From assembly GCF_003968755.1 (NCBI RefSeq), contig NZ_RYDL01000002.1, forward strand, positions 431,673 through 495,672: a DNA stretch of 64,000 nucleotides. The letters run 5' to 3'. Made by a program: the position numbers and the translations under genes. The notes under the pieces are model-generated. The model did not search any database, was not told the DNA's origin, and saw only the letters and a program-made list of their open reading frames with translations. Below are positions 34,724 through 43,564 of this stretch, in pieces. The DNA is from Flavobacterium sp. RSP15. Its GTDB lineage: Bacteria > Bacteroidota > Bacteroidia > Flavobacteriales > Flavobacteriaceae. Position 1 is the stretch's first letter. The number at the start of each line of letters is the position of its first letter.

Positions 34724-36523
34724 ATGCTACTTCCTTCACTTGAACTCCAAATCCAAACCTTACCTGATAATCCAGGCGTATACCAATATTACGACAAGGA
34801 AGGGAAAATTTTGTATGTAGGCAAAGCCAAAAATTTAAAAAAAAGAGTTTCTTCGTATTTCAATAAAATTCATGACACGGCCAAAACCAATGTGCTCGTT
34901 AAGAAGATCGTGACCATAAGACACATTGTGGTTCCTACGGAAACCGATGCCCTTTTACTTGAAAATAACCTAATAAAAACCTTGCAGCCGCGCTACAATG
35001 TGTTATTGCGGGATGATAAAAGTTATCCGTGGTTGTGCATCAAGAAAGAACCTTTTTCGCGCATATTTGCGACTCGGAGAATGGTCAAAGACGGGTCGGA
35101 GTATTTTGGGCCGTATACTAGTTTCAAAACCGTCAGCACTATTTTAGAACTGATCAAAGAGTTGTATCCGCTTAGAACTTGCAATTATGATTTGAGTAAA
35201 AGCAATATTGAAAGTGGAAAATTCAAGGTGTGTCTTGAGTATCATATTGGTAATTGTATGGGGCCTTGCGAAGGATTAGAAACTTTAGAAAATTACCAAA
35301 AACAAGTGGATGCGATTCGCGAAATCCTGAAAGGAAATTTCAAAGAAAGCATGAAAGATTTCAAGCGTGTGATGACCAATCTGGCCGCCGACATGCATTT
35401 TGAAGAAGCGCAAAAAATCAAAGAAAAAATAAATATTTTAGAGAATTACCAATCGCGGTCTACGATTGTAAATCCAAAAATCACTAATATCGATGTGTTT
35501 TCAATAGTTTCGGATGAAAGTGCGGCTTATGTGAATTTCCTTCAAATTTCGCACGGTTCGATTATTCGTTCGCACACGATGGAAATCAAAAAGAAACTTG
35601 ACGAAACCGATGAAGAATTACTGGAATTAGCAATTATTGAACTGCGGGAACGTTTTCAATTGCTGTCGCGTGAGATAATCGTACCGTTTCCTGTTGATTT
35701 GGGGGAGAATATAAAAGTAACCGTTCCGCAATTAGGAGATAAAAAGCAAATTTTGGATTTATCCATTCGCAACGCTAAGTTTTACCGAATTGAACAACTC
35801 AAACAACTGCAAATTGTAGATCCAGACCGTCATACAAAAAGGATTATGGCACAAATGCAAAAAGATTTGCGATTGCCTGTAGAGCCAAGACATATTGAAT
35901 GTTTTGACAACTCGAATATTCAAGGAACAAATCCTGTAGCGGCTTGTGTGGTTTTTAAAGATGGAAAACCCAGCAAAAAAGACTACCGCCATTTTAATAT
36001 TAAAACAGTCGAAGGACCGGATGATTTTGCTTCAATGACCGAAGTGGTTTATAGAAGGTACAAACGATTGCTGGACGAAAAGGAACCGTTACCGAATTTA
36101 ATAATTATTGACGGTGGAAAAGGGCAATTGTCATCAGCGCTGAAGAGTCTTGACGAATTGGGTCTTCGGGGAAAAATAGCCATAATTGGCATTGCCAAAA
36201 GGCTCGAAGAACTTTTTTATCCGGGTGATTCTATTCCATTATATTTAGATAAAAAATCAGAAACCCTTAAAATAATCCAGCAATTACGCAACGAAGCGCA
36301 CCGTTTTGGGATAACGCATCACCGGGATAAAAGGAGTAAAGCAGCACTGAATTCTTCGATAGAATCCATTCCCGGTATTGGCGAAAAAACGATGCTGACC
36401 TTGATCCAGCACTTCAAAAGTGTTAAAAGATTGAAATTAGCAACAGAAAAAGAAATTTCGGACGTTATAGGTGTGTCTAAAGCCAAAAAAATTACCGAAT
36501 TTTACAAGGCAATAGATCAATGA
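34724..36523 (+). CDS. uvrC: Excinuclease ABC subunit C
   Basis: This 599-residue nucleotide excision repair nuclease has, in order: a GIY-YIG domain (about 15-95; PGVYQYYDKEGKILYVGKAK), a cysteine cluster (CLEYHIGNCMGPCEG), a UVR coiled motif (about 205-240), the RNase H-like second nuclease domain (IECFDNSNIQGTNPVA, and LIIDGGKGQLSSA) and C-terminal helix-hairpin-helix motifs (IPGIGEKTMLTLIQHF). With UvrAB it makes the dual incisions around DNA lesions. It is complete, with no unusual residues in the catalytic motifs. Confidence 0.97.
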   Translation: MLLPSLELQIQTLPDNPGVYQYYDKEGKILYVGKAKNLKKRVSSYFNKIHDTAKTNVLVKKIVTIRHIVVPTETDALLLENNLIKTLQPRYNVLLRDDKSYPWLCIKKEPFSRIFATRRMVKDGSEYFGPYTSFKTVSTILELIKELYPLRTCNYDLSKSNIESGKFKVCLEYHIGNCMGPCEGLETLENYQKQVDAIREILKGNFKESMKDFKRVMTNLAADMHFEEAQKIKEKINILENYQSRSTIVNPKITNIDVFSIVSDESAAYVNFLQISHGSIIRSHTMEIKKKLDETDEELLELAIIELRERFQLLSREIIVPFPVDLGENIKVTVPQLGDKKQILDLSIRNAKFYRIEQLKQLQIVDPDRHTKRIMAQMQKDLRLPVEPRHIECFDNSNIQGTNPVAACVVFKDGKPSKKDYRHFNIKTVEGPDDFASMTEVVYRRYKRLLDEKEPLPNLIIIDGGKGQLSSALKSLDELGLRGKIAIIGIAKRLEELFYPGDSIPLYLDKKSETLKIIQQLRNEAHRFGITHHRDKRSKAALNSSIESIPGIGEKTMLTLIQHFKSVKRLKLATEKEISDVIGVSKAKKITEFYKAIDQ

Positions 36524-36597
36524 TTAATCTAGAATATCTAAATCTGGACAAATAATACCCAATGGCGTCCAGTTTTAGTACTACCAAATTGCTGCTT

Positions 36598-38796
36598 ATG
36601 AAGAAAATCGCACTAATATTTCTTGTTTTTACTAGTTTGATGGTGTTTTCGCAGGAGCAAAAAAGACCCAAAGTAGGCTTGGTTTTAAGCGGTGGTGGTG
36701 CAAAAGGATTTGCTCATATAGGAGTCCTTAAGGTGTTAGAAGAAGCGGGTGTCAAGATTGATTATATAGGCGGAACCAGTATGGGTGCGGTTATTGGAGG
36801 GTTGTATGCTTCAGGTTACAACGCGAACCAGATCGATTCTATTTTTCAAGCGACCGATTTCAATGAATTAATAAATGATTTTATCCCCAGGTCTTCTAAG
36901 AATTTTTACGAAAAAAGAAACGACGAATTGTATGCTTTGGTTTTACCGTTTGACAAATTCAAAATAGGAATTCCAGAAGCTTTGTCTAAAGGAATCTACA
37001 ATTATAATTTATTGAGCAGAATTACCAGAAACGTTAGACACATCAAAGATTTTAACCAGCTTCCAATTCCTTTTTTATGTATTGGAACTAATATTGAAAC
37101 GGGAGAGCAAGTCTTATTGAACAAAGGGAACCTGGCACAGGCCATGATTGCCAGTTCCGCATTTCCCTCCTTATTTTCTCCGGTTGAAATTGGTGGAAAA
37201 ATTCTGGTCGATGGCGGCGTTGTTAATAATTATCCTATTGAAGAGGTGCGAAAATTAGGTGCGGACATCATTATAGGAGTTGATGTTCAAAATGATTTAT
37301 TAGACCGAACACAACTCAAGGATGCTACTAAAATTTTGGTTCAAATCACCAACCTTCAATCTATAGAGCGAATGAAAAGAAATGTAACGGATACCGATAT
37401 TTATATTAGACCAGACGTTACACAATATGGTGTGATCTCATTTGACAAGGGAAGGGAAATAATAAGAAAAGGGGAGGAAGCAACATTAGGCATTTATGAA
37501 CAACTCAAACAACTTGTTGATGTGTCCAATCCCTATACAAAACCCAAGTTAAAACTACTGTCAGACAGCCTGCAAATAAGAGCAATAAACAGCAATGAAT
37601 TAAAGAATTACACGAAAGAGTATGTCATAGGGAAGCTAAGATTTAAGCCCGGAGTAAAAACGTGCTATGATGATTTATTAAGAGGCATTAATAATATCAA
37701 TGCAACCAAAAATTTCAGCTCTATCTCATATTCATTGGAACCTAATAAAGGAGGTGTAGACCTGAACATAAATTTAGAAGAGAATTCAACAAAAACCTAT
37801 TTAAAATTTGGCCTGCATTATGATAATTTATTCAAAAGTGGCGTTTTGGTAAATTTGACCCGTAAAAAAACACTTTTTAAAAATGATATAGCCTCTCTGG
37901 ATATTGTTTTAGGAGATAATATTAGATATAATTTAGATTATTACATTGAAAATGGATTTAATTTGAGTTTTGGTTTTAAATCTAATTACAACCAATTTAA
38001 TAGGAATGTAGCCAAAGAAATAAGCAGTACAACGTTTAATAATCCTGATATAAATTCGATTAATATAAATTTTACGGACTTGACAAATCAAGCATATTTC
38101 CAGTCTTTATTTGTTCAAAAATTTCTTATAGGAGGCGGAGTCGAACTCAAATATTTAAAAATAAAATCAGAAACACTCGCCAATGTAAATCCAATAATTG
38201 ACAACAGTAATTACTTCAGTCTTTTTGGCTACATGAAATTTGATTCTTTTGATAATAAATATTTCCCTAAAAAAGGATGGTATTTTACTGGTGATATTCA
38301 AACCTATTTGCTGTCGTCTAATTACACGGGTGATTTTCAACCGTTTTCTATTGCTAAAGCCGATTTTGGTGTAGCTGCAACTTTATTTAAGAACGCTACA
38401 GTAAAATTCCAAACCGATGCCGGGTTTTCTTTTGGTCAGGAGAGCGTTGCTTTCTTTAATTTTATTTTAGGGGGATATGGGTATAATCCGCTTAATAATT
38501 TCAAATATTTATATGGATACGATTATTTAAGTGTGGCCGCTAATAGTTATATAAAATCAACAGGAACGATAGATTACGAGTTTTATAAAAAAAATCATAT
38601 CAATTTTTCGGCAAATTTTGCTAATATTGGAGATCAGATTTTTGAGACCGTGGATTGGGTTTCAATTCCAAAATATTCTGGCTATGCCGTAGGATATGGT
38701 TTAGAAACAGTCATTGGACCTATAGAAATAAAATATTCTTGGTCCCCGGAACAACCAAAAGGATTTACATGGTTCAGCATTGGGTTTTTGTTTTAA
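36598..38796 (+). CDS. Patatin-like phospholipase fused to a BamA-type beta-barrel
   Basis: From the ATG at 36598 the protein has 732 residues. A signal peptide ends MVFSQ. A patatin domain follows (about 25-310) with the oxyanion motif GGGAKG (32-37), nucleophile Ser61 in GTSMG and the catalytic aspartate about Asp205 in VDGGVVNNYP. A POTRA-like segment (about 330-400) and a C-terminal 16-strand-type barrel (about 405-732) end in GFTWFSIGFLF. This is the PlpD/type Vd-like architecture of Bacteroidota: a lipase domain held at or moved across the outer membrane by a BamA-like barrel. An ATG at 36562 is in frame but would add 12 residues before the signal peptide. Confidence 0.93.
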   Translation: MKKIALIFLVFTSLMVFSQEQKRPKVGLVLSGGGAKGFAHIGVLKVLEEAGVKIDYIGGTSMGAVIGGLYASGYNANQIDSIFQATDFNELINDFIPRSSKNFYEKRNDELYALVLPFDKFKIGIPEALSKGIYNYNLLSRITRNVRHIKDFNQLPIPFLCIGTNIETGEQVLLNKGNLAQAMIASSAFPSLFSPVEIGGKILVDGGVVNNYPIEEVRKLGADIIIGVDVQNDLLDRTQLKDATKILVQITNLQSIERMKRNVTDTDIYIRPDVTQYGVISFDKGREIIRKGEEATLGIYEQLKQLVDVSNPYTKPKLKLLSDSLQIRAINSNELKNYTKEYVIGKLRFKPGVKTCYDDLLRGINNINATKNFSSISYSLEPNKGGVDLNINLEENSTKTYLKFGLHYDNLFKSGVLVNLTRKKTLFKNDIASLDIVLGDNIRYNLDYYIENGFNLSFGFKSNYNQFNRNVAKEISSTTFNNPDINSININFTDLTNQAYFQSLFVQKFLIGGGVELKYLKIKSETLANVNPIIDNSNYFSLFGYMKFDSFDNKYFPKKGWYFTGDIQTYLLSSNYTGDFQPFSIAKADFGVAATLFKNATVKFQTDAGFSFGQESVAFFNFILGGYGYNPLNNFKYLYGYDYLSVAANSYIKSTGTIDYEFYKKNHINFSANFANIGDQIFETVDWVSIPKYSGYAVGYGLETVIGPIEIKYSWSPEQPKGFTWFSIGFLF

Positions 38797-38978
38797 TTGT
38801 AATTTATTTCGATAATAATTCCGATATTTGTTATAATGAAAACAAAATGGCTAGATTTATTAGAGCATCTTCAATTCCTTATCAAGAGAAATCCTGAGTA
38901 AGCACCTTTTTTGATTTATCATAGCACATTATAAAGTAATCTCAACTTTAATCTGTTACACTTTTAAACAAAAAAATC

Positions 38979-40136
38979 ATGCCTTTATACCACAAATTAG
39001 GAAGTTTTCCTCAAAAAAGACACACACAATTCGAAAAACCAAATGGTGGTTTGTATTACGAACAACTCTTTGGAACAGAGGGTTTTCATGGCCATTCTTC
39101 CTTATTATATCACGTTCACAGGCCTACGCAAGTCAAGGAAATTCTTCGTTCGTATTCGGTTGAGCCAAAAATTGCCATTGGAAAAAACATCAAATCATTA
39201 CTGCTAAAAGGTTTTGAGTTAAGGCCGGAGGACGATTTTCTGGACAGCCGCAAAGCCATGTTGATCAATAAAGATTGTATTATAGGACTAGCCGCGCCAA
39301 GACAATCCTTACGAAGTTATTTCTATAAAAACGCCGATGCTGATGAAATGATTTTCATACACAAAGGAAAAGGAAAATTGCGCACCATGATGGGAAATAT
39401 TCCTTTCGAATATGGCGATTACTTGATTATTCCTCGCGGAATGATTTACCAAATTGATTTTGAAACTTCGGAAAACAGATTGTTTTACGTCGAATCATTT
39501 GCTCCTTTTTACACGCCGAAACGCTATAAAAATGAATCAGGTCAACATTTAGAACATTCGCCATTTTGCGAGCGCGACTTTATTTTACCAACAGAATTAG
39601 AAACGCATGATGAAAAAGGTGATTTTCTAATAAAAATCAAGAAAGAAGGAATGATGCATGAATTCGTTTATGCCACGCATCCCTTTGATGTAATAGGTTG
39701 GGACGGTTATAATTTTCCATACGGATTTAGTATTCATAATTTCGAACCTATAACAGGTCGGGTACACCAGCCACCACCAGTTCATCAAACTTTCGAAACT
39801 TCAACTTTTGTCGTTTGTTCGTTCTGTCCACGATTGTACGATTACCATCCAAAATCCATTCCTGCGCCTTACAATCACAGTAATATAGATAGTGATGAGG
39901 TTTTGTATTATGTAGATGGGGATTTTATGAGTCGCAACAATATAGAGCAAGGTCACATTACACTACATCCAAAAGGTATTCCTCACGGACCGGCGCCAGG
40001 TGCTATGGAACGCAGCATTGGTCATACAGAAACCCACGAATTAGCGGTTATGGTTGATACTTTTCGCCCCTTAATGGTCACCGAAGAAGCGATGGGGTTG
40101 GACGACGGCCAATATTATAAATCTTGGGTAGAATAA
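38979..40136 (+). CDS. hmgA: Homogentisate 1,2-dioxygenase
   Basis: This 385-residue cupin-fold iron enzyme opens the ring of homogentisate to maleylacetoacetate in tyrosine degradation. Key C-terminal segments are recognisable: HPKGIPHGPAPGAMERSIG with iron and substrate histidines, NHSNIDSDEVLYYVDGDF with the acidic ligand region, and HETHELAVMVDTFRPL-like TETHELAVMVDTFRPL. It is shorter than the mammalian enzyme (about 445) and corresponds to the compact form seen in many Bacteroidota. hppD, the preceding step, lies 248 bp downstream on the same strand. Confidence 0.92.
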   Translation: MPLYHKLGSFPQKRHTQFEKPNGGLYYEQLFGTEGFHGHSSLLYHVHRPTQVKEILRSYSVEPKIAIGKNIKSLLLKGFELRPEDDFLDSRKAMLINKDCIIGLAAPRQSLRSYFYKNADADEMIFIHKGKGKLRTMMGNIPFEYGDYLIIPRGMIYQIDFETSENRLFYVESFAPFYTPKRYKNESGQHLEHSPFCERDFILPTELETHDEKGDFLIKIKKEGMMHEFVYATHPFDVIGWDGYNFPYGFSIHNFEPITGRVHQPPPVHQTFETSTFVVCSFCPRLYDYHPKSIPAPYNHSNIDSDEVLYYVDGDFMSRNNIEQGHITLHPKGIPHGPAPGAMERSIGHTETHELAVMVDTFRPLMVTEEAMGLDDGQYYKSWVE

Positions 40137-40160
40137 GTCATTGCGAGCAACGAAGCAATC
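40137..40160 (+). repeat. Dispersed repeat GTCATTGCGAGCAACGAAGC
   Basis: A 24-base copy of the repeat also found at 13894, 63840 and 63935. It starts at the last base of the hmgA stop codon region, directly abutting the gene. Confidence 0.75.
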
Positions 40161-40182
40161 ACACGTATATATAATAATAAGG

Positions 40183-40275
40183 AAGCTATTTCCTGCTGTA
40201 CACTTTATCTTTTCCTGGCTAAAGAAGCCAGAAAAAGGTAGTTGCGAGAGCAATTCGACCATCAGGACTAGGGCT
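40183..40275 (+). repeat. Palindromic intergenic repeat between hmgA and hppD
   Basis: GCTATTTCCTGCTGTACACT ... CTTTTCCTGGCT-AAAG-AAGCCAGAAAAAGG ... GCAATTCGACCATCAGGACTAGGGCT. The middle arms TTTTCCTGGCT and AAGCCAGAAAA form a hairpin. It resembles, in block order, the repeat at 25366 and 58932 (Tg/CT-rich lead, stem, terminal CA-rich block). Downstream at about 40312-40350 is a further low-complexity repeat-like stretch (TCGTGTACATCTGC, CCGCGTCAACCGCG). Confidence 0.5.
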
Positions 40276-40384
40276 TTAGAGTAAACAGCAACATAATTTT
40301 AAATTAATAAATTCGTGTACATCTGCTTTATCCGCGTCAACCGCGTTCCAAAACTAGAGATGCCGAATCAAAAAATAAATCACA

Positions 40385-41545
40385 ATGAGCAAAGAAGTAA
40401 AATCAGTAGAATACGGACTCGAAAAAATATTTGAAGGAGCACAAGATTTCCTTCCGTTATTAGGAACCGATTATGTAGAATTCTACGTAGGAAATGCAAA
40501 ACAATCCGCACATTATTATAAAACGGCTTTTGGGTATCAGTCTTTGGCGTATGCCGGACTAGAAACCGGAGTGCGAGACAGAACGTCGTATGTGCTAAAA
40601 CAAGATAAAATCCGTATTGTATTAACTACGCCATTAACACAAGATTCTCTCATACATGACCATTTAAGGAAACATGGAGACGGTGTTAAAGTAGCTGCGC
40701 TTTGGGTAGAAGATGCCACAAGTGCGTACGAAGAAACCATGAAACGTGGGGCGCGTTCTTTTATGGAGCCAACCGTAGAAAAAGATGAATTTGGAGAAGT
40801 AATACGTTCTGGAATTTATACCTACGGCGAAACGGTTCATATTTTTGTGGAGCGTAAAAATTATACGGGCGTTTTCCTTCCGGGTTATAAGGAATGGAAA
40901 TCCGAGTATAATCCGGAACCAACAGGTTTGAAATACATCGACCACATGGTGGGAAATGTGGGCTGGAACGAAATGAATACTTGGGTAAAGTTCTATGAAG
41001 ATGTAATGGGATTTGTAAATTTCCTTTCTTTTGATGACAAACAAATCAATACGGAATATTCAGCGTTGATGAGCAAAGTAATGTCAAACGGAAATGGAAG
41101 AATCAAATTTCCAATCAACGAACCTGCCAAAGGAAAAAAGAAATCACAAATTGAGGAATACTTAGACTTTTATGGTGGGCCTGGAATTCAACATATCGCT
41201 ATAGCAACGGACGATATTATCAAAACAGTATCGCAACTCAAAGCAAGAGGAATTGAATTTTTGTCTGCTCCTCCACATACCTATTATGAAGCCATTCCGG
41301 AGCGATTGGGCGATCACATGAAAATGATGAAAGAAGATTTGAACGAAATCGAGAAACTGGCCATCATGGTAGATGCCGATGAAGAAGGGTATTTGTTGCA
41401 AATTTTCACAAAACCAGTACAGGACCGGCCGACCTTGTTTTTTGAAATTATACAAAGAATGGGTGCCAAAGGTTTTGGAGCGGGGAACTTTAAGGCACTA
41501 TTTGAATCAATTGAGCGAGAACAGGAATTACGAGGAACGTTGTAA
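40385..41545 (+). CDS. hppD: 4-hydroxyphenylpyruvate dioxygenase
   Basis: This 386-residue non-heme iron enzyme turns 4-hydroxyphenylpyruvate into homogentisate, the substrate of the upstream hmgA product. The three iron ligands are clear: His187 in YIDHMVGNVG, His270 in GIQHIAIATDD and Glu354 in LFFEIIQRMG. The C-terminal FGAGNFKALFESIEREQ, which closes the active site, is complete. The repeat-filled gap between hmgA and hppD leaves it open whether they share a transcript. Confidence 0.97.
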   Translation: MSKEVKSVEYGLEKIFEGAQDFLPLLGTDYVEFYVGNAKQSAHYYKTAFGYQSLAYAGLETGVRDRTSYVLKQDKIRIVLTTPLTQDSLIHDHLRKHGDGVKVAALWVEDATSAYEETMKRGARSFMEPTVEKDEFGEVIRSGIYTYGETVHIFVERKNYTGVFLPGYKEWKSEYNPEPTGLKYIDHMVGNVGWNEMNTWVKFYEDVMGFVNFLSFDDKQINTEYSALMSKVMSNGNGRIKFPINEPAKGKKKSQIEEYLDFYGGPGIQHIAIATDDIIKTVSQLKARGIEFLSAPPHTYYEAIPERLGDHMKMMKEDLNEIEKLAIMVDADEEGYLLQIFTKPVQDRPTLFFEIIQRMGAKGFGAGNFKALFESIEREQELRGTL

Positions 41546-41653
41546 AAAAGCATTATTTTTACATATTGTGAAAAAATAACCAATAAACAACATGTTTTTT
41601 TGTAAATGTTGTGTTAAACTTTTTTTTTAACAAAAATAAGTGGGTTTGTTAAC

Positions 41654-41661
41654 TACCTTTG
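41654..41661 (+). promoter_or_regulatory. -7 promoter element of an orphan transcript
   Basis: TACCTTTG followed by CACTCGC is an excellent TAnnTTTG element of the kind that precedes stable-RNA genes in flavobacteria. It is 173 bases upstream of the DUF3108 gene, with a terminator in between. Confidence 0.5.
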
Positions 41662-41667
41662 CACTCG

Positions 41668-41778
41668 CAAAAAGGGAAGGGGTGGTTTCCTTCCTGATTT
41701 CATATAAATTTCATAGTTTATAGTTTTTTGGTTAGTTAATAGCATAAAAACTCAGTCATTATTTGACTGAGTTTTTTT
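41668..41778 (+). ncRNA. Candidate small RNA gene
   Basis: Between the strong -7 element at 41654-41661 and the intrinsic terminator at 41746-41778 lie about 110 bases with no open reading frame. The start could fold as GGGAAGG ... CCTTCC (41674-41696). A low-complexity A/T centre follows, then the terminator stem. It is not tRNA, and its short length and lack of the SRP, tmRNA or RNase P core motifs exclude those as far as can be read. Transcription start near 41668 is inferred from the promoter spacing. Alternatively, this is the attenuated leader of the DUF3108 gene. Confidence 0.45.
41746..41778 (+). terminator. Terminator of the candidate small RNA
   Basis: Perfect 13-base arms AAAAACTCAGTCA and TGACTGAGTTTTT around a five-base loop, then more T. 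It lies before, not after, the DUF3108 gene (start 41835). Confidence 0.85.
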
Positions 41779-41834
41779 GTTTTGATATATTTGGAACAAA
41801 ATTTGCTAATAGAGTTAATAAACGGGTAAATTAA

Positions 41835-42608
41835 GTGATGAAAAAACTATTCTTATTCTTTGTGTTGATTATAACAGTAAGCTTTGATTCTCCTCAGGAA
41901 GATGCTTACGGAGTGGGTGAGTGGTTCAAATTCAGGATACACTATGGAATAGTCAATGCCGGTTATGCTACGCTGGAAGTAAAAGAGGCCAGTTTAAACA
42001 ACAAAAAAACGTTTCATGTTGTTGGTAAAGGATACACCACAGGGATGTCTCGTTTTTTCTTTAAAGTAGATGATTTATACGAAAGCTACATTGATAAGGA
42101 AACAGGAAATCCGTACCAGTTCGTTCGAAAAATTGATGAAGGGGGCTATACTAAAAATCAAGAAGGATTTTTTGACCAATCTACAAATAGAGTTGTTGTA
42201 AAAGATTATAAGCATAAAACCGAAAAAACACTTTACATTCCAAAAAACACTCAGGATATTTTATCTGCCTTTTATTATTTAAGAAACTATCCTACTATCG
42301 ATAAATTGAAAATTGGTGATTCAGTGGCAATCGATATGTTTTTTGATAACGAAACTACTAAATTCAAGCTAAAGTTTATTGGACGAGAAAATATTACCAC
42401 TAAATTTGGCGTTGTTTCGGCTATGATTTTTAGACCTTTGGTACAATCAGGACGCGTTTTCAAAGAGCAAGAAAGTCTTACTGTCTGGATTTCGGACGAT
42501 GACAATAAAGTGCCGCTGAGGATAAAAGCCAGTCTGGCAGTAGGGTCAATCAAAGCAGATATTGAAGGATACAGAGGATTGAAAAATCCTTTTAAAACAA
42601 AAAAATAA
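41835..42608 (+). CDS. DUF3108 domain protein
   Basis: This 257-residue protein has a short signal-like N-terminus (KKLFLFFVLIITVSF). A single DUF3108 beta-sandwich domain follows: YGVGEWFKFRIHYGIVNAGYATLEV, then YESYIDKETGNPYQFVRKIDEGGY and VWISDDDNKVPLRIKASLAVGSIKADIEGY. DUF3108 proteins are periplasmic and of unknown function; structurally they resemble lipid-binding LolA-like sandwiches. The stop codon overlaps the tryptophan dioxygenase start by one base (TAATG), so the two genes are translationally coupled. Confidence 0.88.
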   Translation: MMKKLFLFFVLIITVSFDSPQEDAYGVGEWFKFRIHYGIVNAGYATLEVKEASLNNKKTFHVVGKGYTTGMSRFFFKVDDLYESYIDKETGNPYQFVRKIDEGGYTKNQEGFFDQSTNRVVVKDYKHKTEKTLYIPKNTQDILSAFYYLRNYPTIDKLKIGDSVAIDMFFDNETTKFKLKFIGRENITTKFGVVSAMIFRPLVQSGRVFKEQESLTVWISDDDNKVPLRIKASLAVGSIKADIEGYRGLKNPFKTKK

Positions 42609-43543
42609 TGAGCATTAAAGACAATTCAGAGGCTATTTTAAAAGAAATTGAGCTTAAATATGAAGCGATAAATCAAAAAACAGAAACACAGCTCGAAGGA
42701 TTATTGTGGTCCAAGCCAATCACCTATTGGGATTATATTCAGACAGATGCCCTGTTGAATCTTCAAATCCAGAGAACGACGCTTCCGGACGAAATGGTTT
42801 TTATCATGTACCACCAGGTTAATGAATTGATATTTAAAATGATTCTCTGGGAGATGCAGCAAATTTCCTATTGTAAAAACATTAGTACAGTATTTTTCAC
42901 AGAGCGATTAATGCGAATCAGCCGTTACTTTGACATGTTAACCACATCTTTTGATATTATGGGAAATGGAATGGAAGTGGAGCAATACATGAAATTTAGA
43001 AACACACTAACTCCGGCCAGCGGCTTTCAAAGTGCGCAATACCGCTTGATAGAATTTTCATCAACTGACCTAATAAATCTGATAGATCATCGTTATAGAG
43101 ATACCATCGACAGGAATACCACGTATGAGTTTGCACTAGAGCATTTGTATTGGCAAGCAGCCGGAAAAGAGCATCAAAGCGGTAAAAAATCATTTTTACT
43201 GGAGGAGTTTGAAAAAAAATACAAGAAGGAATTCTTAGCCCATATGGAGGAATACAACACCATTAATATTTGGCAAAAATTCAAACAATTACCGGAAACA
43301 GATCAGAAAAATCCAGAACTAGTTCAAGCGATGCGTCATTATGACCATACGGTAAATATTACTTGGGTAATGCAACACCTTAATACAGCAAAAAAATATA
43401 TAGATCAGAGCGGTAAAGGGGATGGTGAAGCTACTGGCGGGAGTGACTGGAAAAAATACATGCATCCAAAATATCAAAGAAGAATTTTCTTCCCGGAATT
43501 ATGGAGTAGCCACGAATTAGAAAATTGGGGAGTAGAAATGTAG
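42608..43543 (+). CDS. Tryptophan 2,3-dioxygenase family protein
   Basis: This 311-residue all-helical protein matches the heme tryptophan dioxygenase family: YWDYIQTDALLNLQ (residues 40-53), MYHQVNELIFKMILWE, RNTLTPASGFQSAQYRLIEF and a late HYDHTVNITWVMQHL. It opens the indole ring of tryptophan to N-formylkynurenine. The usual C-terminal glycine-rich heme pocket motif (GGSxGYxYL) is replaced by EATGGSDWKKYMHP, typical of the Bacteroidota branch, in which heme binding has not been proven for every member. It is coupled to the upstream DUF3108 gene and is followed 21 bp later by an M23 peptidase gene, forming a three-gene operon. Confidence 0.88.
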   Translation: MSIKDNSEAILKEIELKYEAINQKTETQLEGLLWSKPITYWDYIQTDALLNLQIQRTTLPDEMVFIMYHQVNELIFKMILWEMQQISYCKNISTVFFTERLMRISRYFDMLTTSFDIMGNGMEVEQYMKFRNTLTPASGFQSAQYRLIEFSSTDLINLIDHRYRDTIDRNTTYEFALEHLYWQAAGKEHQSGKKSFLLEEFEKKYKKEFLAHMEEYNTINIWQKFKQLPETDQKNPELVQAMRHYDHTVNITWVMQHLNTAKKYIDQSGKGDGEATGGSDWKKYMHPKYQRRIFFPELWSSHELENWGVEM

Positions 43544-43564
43544 ATTGAATAAAAAAAACAAGAT

